DNA of 64,000 bases, from assembly GCA_016124195.1 (NCBI GenBank), contig WGOE01000017.1, forward strand, positions 1 through 64,000. Direction: 5' to 3'. Source of the DNA: a bacterium. GTDB taxonomy: Bacteria; Pseudomonadota; Alphaproteobacteria; Rhodobacterales; Rhodobacteraceae. Position 1 is the first letter of the stretch. The number at the start of each line of letters is the position of its first letter. The notes under the pieces were generated by a model. It made no database searches, had not been told where the DNA came from, and saw nothing but the letters and a program-made list of their open reading frames with translations. Below are positions 59,261 to 64,000 of the stretch, piece by piece. The translations under genes were made by a program, and so were the position numbers.

Positions 59261-60322
59261 ATGGCCGAGGTCAAGATCCGCGATCTGACGAAATCCTATG
59301 GCGCCGTGCAGGTCGTCCATGGCGTCAATGTCGATATTGAGGATGGCCAGTTCGTCGTCCTTGTCGGGCCGTCGGGCTGCGGCAAGTCCACGCTCTTGCG
59401 CATGATCGCGGGCCTGGAAGGCATCTCGGGCGGCACGATCTCGATCGGCGACCGGGTGGTCAACAACCTGCCGCCGGCGCAGCGCGACATTGCGATGGTG
59501 TTTCAGAACTATGCGCTTTATCCGCACAAGACGGTCGGGGCCAACATGGGCTTCCCGCTCAAGATGGCGCGGATGGACAAGGCCGAGATCGACGCCCGCG
59601 TGAAGCGCGCCGCCGATATCCTGGGCCTGCAACCCTATCTTGACCGCTTCCCGCGCGCCCTTTCGGGCGGCCAGCGCCAGCGCGTCGCCATGGGCCGCGC
59701 CATCGTGCGCGACCCGCAGGTGTTTCTGTTCGACGAGCCGCTGTCGAACCTCGACGCCAAGCTTCGCGTCCAGATGCGTTCTGAAATCCGCGAGCTGCAT
59801 CAGCGGCTTGGCACCACGACCGTCTATGTGACCCACGACCAGATCGAGGCGATGACGATGGCCGACCGCATCGTCGTGATGCGCGATGGCCGGATCAGCC
59901 AGATCGGCGCGCCCCTTGAATTGTACGACCGCCCGGCCAATACCTTTGTTGCAGGCTTCATCGGCTCGCCCTCGATGAACCTGATCGACGGGGCGGTCAG
60001 CCAGGGCCGCTTTGCCGCACCCGGCATCGACCTGCCCCTGCCCGAAGCCCTGCCCGCAGCCCTGCGCCCGGCCGAGGGGACCAGGCTGACTTACGGCATA
60101 AGGCCCGAACATCTGACCATCGCCGATCAGGGCCAGCCGGCCAGCGTGGTGGTGGTCGAGCCGACCGGGGCAGAGATCCACCTGGTCGTGCGCGCAGGCC
60201 AGCAGGAACTGACGGTGGTCCTGCGCGAACGCCAGAGCTTCCACCCCGGCCAGACCGTGCATCTTGCCCCGGTTCCCGGCCTGATCCACCTCTTTGACCA
60301 AACCGGAGCCCGCATCGCATGA
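59261..60322 (+). CDS. Sugar ABC transporter ATP-binding protein (MalK/UgpC type)
   Basis: A 353-residue ATPase: Walker A G-P-S-G-C-G-K-S-T (36-44), signature L-S-G-G-Q (134-138), Walker B V-F-L-F-D-E (154-159), H-loop His192, and a C-terminal TOBE domain (about 240-350) with Y-G-I-R-P-E-H. ATG 59261 is chosen for GGGAGG 6 bases upstream and because the family N-terminus starts there. It should energise the permeases at 53935-55966. It overlaps the SGNH hydrolase gene by 4 bases. Confidence 0.93.
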   Translation: MAEVKIRDLTKSYGAVQVVHGVNVDIEDGQFVVLVGPSGCGKSTLLRMIAGLEGISGGTISIGDRVVNNLPPAQRDIAMVFQNYALYPHKTVGANMGFPLKMARMDKAEIDARVKRAADILGLQPYLDRFPRALSGGQRQRVAMGRAIVRDPQVFLFDEPLSNLDAKLRVQMRSEIRELHQRLGTTTVYVTHDQIEAMTMADRIVVMRDGRISQIGAPLELYDRPANTFVAGFIGSPSMNLIDGAVSQGRFAAPGIDLPLPEALPAALRPAEGTRLTYGIRPEHLTIADQGQPASVVVVEPTGAEIHLVVRAGQQELTVVLRERQSFHPGQTVHLAPVPGLIHLFDQTGARIA

Positions 60323-60963
60323 CCCGCACCATCCTGTGTTTCGGCGACAGCAACACCCATGGCACCAAGCCCTTGCCCGACCTGAACGGCGCCGGCCGCT
60401 TTGGCCATGCGCATCGTTGGCCCTCGGTGATGGGCCAGGCGCTGGGGCAGGGGTTCGAGGTGATCGCCGAAGGCCATCCCGGCCGCACAACGGTGCATGA
60501 CGACCCGATGGAGGGCGATTACCGCAACGGCATCCGCGTGCTGCCCTCTCTTCTGGAAAGCCACAAGCCGCTGGATCTGGTGATCGTGAAGCTCGGCACC
60601 AACGATCTGAAGAACTGCTTTCATGTCAGCCCGGCCGACATCGCCTTCTGCCTGCAACGTCTGGTCCGCCTGATCCAGGGCTTTGGCGCGGGGCCGGAGG
60701 GTGGCGCGCCCCAGGTGCTGGTCGTGGCTCCGCCACCGATCCTCGATGCGGGCTGCCTGGCCGAAATGTTCGCCGGCGGTGCCGCCAAATCGCAGGGCCT
60801 CGCCGCAGCCATCCGCGCCATGGCCACCCGCAATGGCGTAGGGTTCTTCGATGCGGGTTCGGTCATCCGGGTCAGCCCGGTCGACGGCATCCATTACGAG
60901 GCCGAGGCCCAGGTCGCTCTGGGCCTTGCCATGGCCGATGTGGTGCGCGACCATCTGCGCTGA
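60319..60963 (+). CDS. SGNH/GDSL hydrolase
   Basis: A 214-residue esterase-fold protein: block I F-G-D-S-N (8-12, nucleophile Ser11), block III G-T-N-D (94-97) and block V D-G-I-H-Y (about 196-200, catalytic Asp/His). No signal peptide, so it is cytoplasmic. It resembles arylesterase or acyl-sugar deacetylase types. Coupling to the sugar ATPase gene suggests removal of acyl groups from imported sugar. Confidence 0.85.
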   Translation: MTRTILCFGDSNTHGTKPLPDLNGAGRFGHAHRWPSVMGQALGQGFEVIAEGHPGRTTVHDDPMEGDYRNGIRVLPSLLESHKPLDLVIVKLGTNDLKNCFHVSPADIAFCLQRLVRLIQGFGAGPEGGAPQVLVVAPPPILDAGCLAEMFAGGAAKSQGLAAAIRAMATRNGVGFFDAGSVIRVSPVDGIHYEAEAQVALGLAMADVVRDHLR

Positions 60964-60979
60964 CGCGCCCGCGCCCTTT

Positions 60980-61028
60980 CATCTGTTCAAAAATATCCTG
61001 CGGGGGTCCGGGGGTGCAAAACCCCCGG
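60980..61028 (+). repeat. Dispersed hairpin element, copy 4
   Basis: CATCTGTTCAAAAATATCC, G-rich run, then CCGGGGG/CCCCCGG with loop TGCAAAA (61008-61028). It begins 17 bp after the SGNH hydrolase stop. Confidence 0.65.
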
Positions 61029-61071
61029 CGGCCGGCCAGAAGACCCCGCAAGCAACCCTGCTGGAGGAATG

Positions 61072-61539
61072 ATGCTCAAGAACCTCGACAACCGCCTCAA
61101 CGCCGAAGTGCTCTATGCCCTGCGCGCCATGGGCCATGGCGACACGCTGGTGATCGCCGACACCAACTTCCCCTCCGACAGCATTGCGCGCCAGACCGTG
61201 CTGGGCGATCTTCTGCGGATGGACAACCTCACCTGTGCCCAGGCGGTCCAGGCGGTCCTGTCGGTCCTGCCGCTCGACACGTTTGTCGAGGATTTCGCCG
61301 CCCGGATGGAGGTGGTGGGTGCCCCCGACCGGATCGAGCCGGTCCAGGCCGAGGTGCAGGCCATGATCGACGCCGCCGAAGGCCGCCCGCGCCCGATGAT
61401 CGGGATCGAACGTTTCGATTTCTACGACCGCGCCAAAAGCGCCTATGCCGTGATCCAGACCGGCGAGCGGCGCTTCTACGGCTGTTTCATCTTCCGCAAG
61501 GGCGTCATCGCGCCCGACGCGGTCGCATCGGTCCATTGA
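61072..61539 (+). CDS. RbsD/FucU-family sugar mutarotase, paralogue 2
   Basis: A 155-residue FucU-type mutarotase with M-G-H-G-D (19-23) and R-F-D-F-Y-D-R-A-K with Y-G-C-F-I-F-R-K-G-V. It aligns with the 53406 paralogue over its whole length but is clearly diverged. ATG 61072 is preferred to 61069 because GGAGG would abut the latter. In the ATPase-SGNH-mutarotase-kinase operon. Confidence 0.88.
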   Translation: MLKNLDNRLNAEVLYALRAMGHGDTLVIADTNFPSDSIARQTVLGDLLRMDNLTCAQAVQAVLSVLPLDTFVEDFAARMEVVGAPDRIEPVQAEVQAMIDAAEGRPRPMIGIERFDFYDRAKSAYAVIQTGERRFYGCFIFRKGVIAPDAVASVH

Positions 61540-61549
61540 GGAGGCGTTG

Positions 61550-62467
61550 ATGGGCAAGGTCGTCATCCTCGGTGTCTTTGTCGCCGACACCGCCTACCGC
61601 GCACCGCGTCAGCCGAAGATGGGCGAGACGATTCTGGGCAAGAGCTTCGTCCTCGGCCCGGGCGGCAAGGGTTCCAACCAGTCCGTCGCCGCCGCCATGG
61701 CCGGGGCCGAGACCCATTTCATCAGCCGCCTCGGCCAGGACCCCTTCGCCGACATGGCGCTGGCAACCTGGAATAGGGCGGGGGTCCACCCCGCCGTCAC
61801 GCAGGACCCCAAAAGCTACACCGGCGCCGCCTATATCTTCATCGAGGATGGCACCGGCAACAATGCCATCATCATCTCGCCCGGCGCCGCGGCCGAAATC
61901 TCCAACGCCGATATCGACGCCAATGCCGCGCTGATCCGCAGCGCCAAGGTCTTCATCACGCAGCTGGAACAGCCGATCCCGGTGGCCGTCCATGCCCTGC
62001 GCATGGCGCGCGCGGCGGGTGTGACCACCATCCTCAACCCGGCCCCCGCCGCCAGCCTGCCCGAAGGCACCCTGGCGCTCTGCGACTATGTCACCCCCAA
62101 CGAATCCGAGGCCGAGGCCCTGACCGGCCTGCCCGTCACCTCGGTGGCCGAGGCCGAATCCGCCGCCCGCGCCCTGCGCGCCCTGGGCGCGGGGGCCGCG
62201 ATCATCACCCTGGGCGACAAGGGGGCGCTCTACCATGACGGCGCCCGCACCGTCCACGTGCCGCCCTTCAAGGCCGGCCCCGTGGTCGAAACCACCGGCG
62301 CGGGCGATGCCTTCAGCGGCGGTTTCGCCGCCGCCCTGGCCGAGGGGCAGGACCCGGTCTCGGCCGTCCGCTTCGGTTCGGCCACCGCCGGCATCTCGGT
62401 CACCCGCCCCGGCACGGCGCCCTCGATGCCCGCCCGGGCCGAGATCGAGGCGCTGCTCAAGAACTGA
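61550..62467 (+). CDS. PfkB-family sugar kinase (ribokinase-like)
   Basis: A 305-residue ribokinase-fold kinase: G-G-K-G-S-N-Q near 41 (substrate site), T-P-N-E-S-E-A near 183, and T-T-G-A-G-D-A-F-S-G-G near 248 (anion hole and catalytic Asp). The closest general type is ribokinase. GAGGAGG lies 6 bases before ATG 61550. Paired with a FucU/RbsD mutarotase, as ribokinase is with RbsD. Confidence 0.88.
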   Translation: MGKVVILGVFVADTAYRAPRQPKMGETILGKSFVLGPGGKGSNQSVAAAMAGAETHFISRLGQDPFADMALATWNRAGVHPAVTQDPKSYTGAAYIFIEDGTGNNAIIISPGAAAEISNADIDANAALIRSAKVFITQLEQPIPVAVHALRMARAAGVTTILNPAPAASLPEGTLALCDYVTPNESEAEALTGLPVTSVAEAESAARALRALGAGAAIITLGDKGALYHDGARTVHVPPFKAGPVVETTGAGDAFSGGFAAALAEGQDPVSAVRFGSATAGISVTRPGTAPSMPARAEIEALLKN

Positions 62468-62479
62468 ACACCTCCCGTT

Positions 62480-62507
62480 CATCCAGGCAAAAATACTCAA
62501 TGGACGG
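62480..62507 (+). repeat. Dispersed element fragment (lead only)
   Basis: CATCCAGGCAAAAATACTC after the kinase stop resembles the lead of the hairpin elements but has no conserved hairpin. The remaining 62508-62658 holds no gene that I can support. Confidence 0.4.
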
Positions 62508-62658
62508 CAGCGAAAACTCCGCCCGGCCGGTATGGGGCCGGGCGGCCCGCGGCCAGGGGCGCTGCCGCCCCACCTCTGTTGCGCCAAGTCCCCCGATTCT
62601 TCGCCCGACCCCGCAGCCATGCGTTGATTCCCGGCCGCCGTCCGTCTAGGTCTGACCC

Positions 62659-63111
62659 ATGATCACGCAGAAGATGAAATATGCCCTGAAGGCGCTCCTG
62701 ACCCTGTCGGACGAGGCGGCCCGGCCCGAGCCCGAAGCCCTGACGATCGAAGAGATCGCCAAACGCTCCGGCGCGCCGAAACGCTTTCTGGAACATATCC
62801 TGCTCGAGATCCGCAACGCCGGCATCATCGCCTCGACCCGGGGCCGCTCGGGCGGCTACCAGCTGATCAAGCCGCCCGATCAGGTCTCGATCTCGGAACT
62901 CCTGCGGATGATCGACGGGCCCATCGCCCCCTTGCCCTGCCTGTCGCGCCGCGCCTATCAGCGCTGCGAGGATTGTTCGAACGAAGATACCTGCCGCATC
63001 CGCAAGGTCTTTGCCGAAGTGTTCTGGTCCTACCTCGTCCTGATCGAAAGCCTGACACTTGCCGATGTCCAGGGCTCGGCCGAGGCGCAGATGGCCGTCC
63101 TCGGCAAATAG
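62659..63111 (+). CDS. Rrf2-family transcriptional regulator
   Basis: A 150-residue winged-helix Rrf2 protein (Y-A-L-K-A-L-L-T-L near 6-14; I-A-K-R-S-G-A-P-K-R-F-L-E near 30; G-R-S-G-G-Y near 62). Cysteines in C-L-S-R-R-A-Y-Q-R-C-E-D-C and the following D-T-C could hold an Fe-S cluster as in IscR/NsrR. Single gene; target unknown. Confidence 0.85.
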   Translation: MITQKMKYALKALLTLSDEAARPEPEALTIEEIAKRSGAPKRFLEHILLEIRNAGIIASTRGRSGGYQLIKPPDQVSISELLRMIDGPIAPLPCLSRRAYQRCEDCSNEDTCRIRKVFAEVFWSYLVLIESLTLADVQGSAEAQMAVLGK

Positions 63112-63157
63112 CCGCCGCCCGGGCCGACGCTGCAACTCCGGGCATCAGGCCGCCCGC

Positions 63158-63178
63158 CGATTTTTCGCAGAAAAATCG
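63158..63178. repeat. 21-bp palindromic repeat, copy 2
   Basis: CGATTTTTC-GCA-GAAAAATCG, identical to 53910-53930. It lies between convergent rrf2-like and oxidoreductase genes and probably terminates both. Confidence 0.7.
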
Positions 63179-63196
63179 CCCCAAAACCGGTGCGGA

Positions 63197-64000
63197 TCAA
63201 TGCCGCCCGGTCAGCCAGTTGCCGAACTTCGCATAGCGCGACGGCGCTATCCCCAGCCGCTCTTCGCGCTGGTCTGCCACGCGCAACAGCCGGTACATCA
63301 GATGCACGCCCAGCCAGCGGAAGGGCTCCGGCTCCCAGGCCCGCACCCGCCGGTTGACCCAAGGCAGCCGGGTGATCTCGGTGTCGCGCCCCAACGCCAG
63401 ATCGGCCAGCGTCCGCCCGGCGAGGTTCGAGGTCGAAACCCCCACCCCCACATAGCCCCCGGCCCAGCCAAGACCGGTGGCCCTGTCGAAGCCCACCGTG
63501 GCGCACCAGTCGCGCGGCACGCCGATCACGCCGCACCAGGCATGTTCGATCGGGTATTTGGCGGCCTCGGGGAAATAGCGATGCAAGACCTCGGTCAGGC
63601 GGCGGATGGTTTCGGGATCGGGTGCGCCGTTCTTGTCCATCTTCGAGCCGAACTTGTAGGGCACCCCGCGCGCGCCCACCGTGATCCGCCCTTCGCGCGT
63701 GCGCTGGCAATAGCAATAGGCGTTGTTGAGGTCGCCGATCAGCTCATGCCCCTCCCAGCCGATCTTGGCCCAGGCCTCGGGCGGCAGGACGGCCGTGGCG
63801 ATCTGGGCCGAGTTCAGCGGCAGCCAGTCGCGCTTGTGGCCCTTGAGTGTGGCGGTAAACCCTTCGGTGCCGCGCAGGATGACCGGCGCGCGGACGATGC
63901 CGCGCGCGGTGACGACCTCGCCCGAGGTATAGGACAGCACCTCGGTCCCCTCGACGATGCGCACCCCGGCGCGTTCAACCGCCTCTGCCAGACCGCGCAC
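63197..64000 (-). CDS. FAD-dependent amine/amino acid oxidoreductase (DAO family), C-terminal part
   Basis: The last 267 residues of a minus-strand gene whose 5' end is beyond base 64000; the frame is open to the edge. It contains L-I-G-D-L-N-N-A-Y-C-Y-C, T-R-E-G-R-I-T-V-G-A-R-G, and G-W-A-G-G-Y-V-G-V-G-V-S-T-S-N-L-A-G-R-T, which is the C-terminal FAD-binding segment of DAO-type enzymes such as gamma-glutamylputrescine oxidase. Substrate unknown. Confidence 0.8.
   Translation of the reverse strand: MRGLAEAVERAGVRIVEGTEVLSYTSGEVVTARGIVRAPVILRGTEGFTATLKGHKRDWLPLNSAQIATAVLPPEAWAKIGWEGHELIGDLNNAYCYCQRTREGRITVGARGVPYKFGSKMDKNGAPDPETIRRLTEVLHRYFPEAAKYPIEHAWCGVIGVPRDWCATVGFDRATGLGWAGGYVGVGVSTSNLAGRTLADLALGRDTEITRLPWVNRRVRAWEPEPFRWLGVHLMYRLLRVADQREERLGIAPSRYAKFGNWLTGRH

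Noticed and set aside
1-64000. tRNA/rRNA genes, IS elements, integrases or phage genes
   Set aside because: I looked for transposase- or integrase-like proteins, terminal inverted repeats next to them and tRNA-like cloverleaves and saw none.

Overview
The window reads as chromosomal DNA of a high-GC alphaproteobacterium, most likely Rhodobacteraceae. Reasons are the near-universal G/C third codon positions, the complete methylated-amine gene set known from Rhodobacterales, the paired sarcosine-oxidase-like and glutamate-synthase-like operons, and dispersed G/C-rich intergenic hairpins. I cannot name a species. I see no rRNA, tRNA, CRISPR, IS element or prophage.

Region 1 (1-3929) holds the 3' end of a large YDG/MBG-type surface adhesin cut by the window edge, then a family 2 glycoside hydrolase.

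Region 2 (4035-21379) is the most unusual part. A type I secretion ABC exporter and its membrane-fusion partner are followed by a small methyltransferase, a convergent SPINDLY/OGT-type (GT41) glycosyltransferase and an 11-kb gene for a 3657-residue protein. That protein is 456 consecutive octapeptides (consensus L-T-T-A-Q-I-A-A) with no phase break. The octads obey a second-order grammar: 7-octad cassettes separated, with one exception, by linkers of 10, 20, 30 or 50 octads. I infer a secreted, possibly O-glycosylated, giant surface or extracellular protein. This is my candidate for an undescribed system.

Region 3 (21429-44702) has an MFS transporter and then a contiguous pathway from trimethylamine to glutamate nitrogen and folate-bound C1 units: Tmm (TMA to TMAO), an APC permease, DmmDABC (dimethylamine monooxygenase), a GlxA-type regulator, Tdm (TMAO demethylase), a truncated haemoglobin, MgdABCD (N-methylglutamate dehydrogenase), an XRE-cupin regulator, MgsABC (N-methylglutamate synthase) and GmaS (gamma-glutamylmethylamide synthetase).

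Region 4 (44831-62467) is a carbohydrate locus under one FCD-type GntR regulator. I found four copies of its likely operator (CTAACATG[T/C]TAG) in front of gntR/uxaA, AKR/btpA, the ABC permeases and the SBP/ATPase pair. The genes encode a sugar ABC transporter with a Tat-exported binding protein, two FucU/RbsD mutarotases, an aldo/keto reductase, a fuconolactonase-like lactonase, an UxaA-type dehydratase, FGGY and PfkB kinases, an SGNH hydrolase, a SgcQ/SgcX-like pair and a creatininase homologue. Together they suggest oxidative and kinase-dependent catabolism of a 6-deoxyhexose-like or related sugar. An unrecognised 384-residue protein separates the permeases from the binding protein.

Region 5 (62659-64000) has an Rrf2 regulator and the 3' part of an FAD-dependent amine oxidoreductase that runs off the window.
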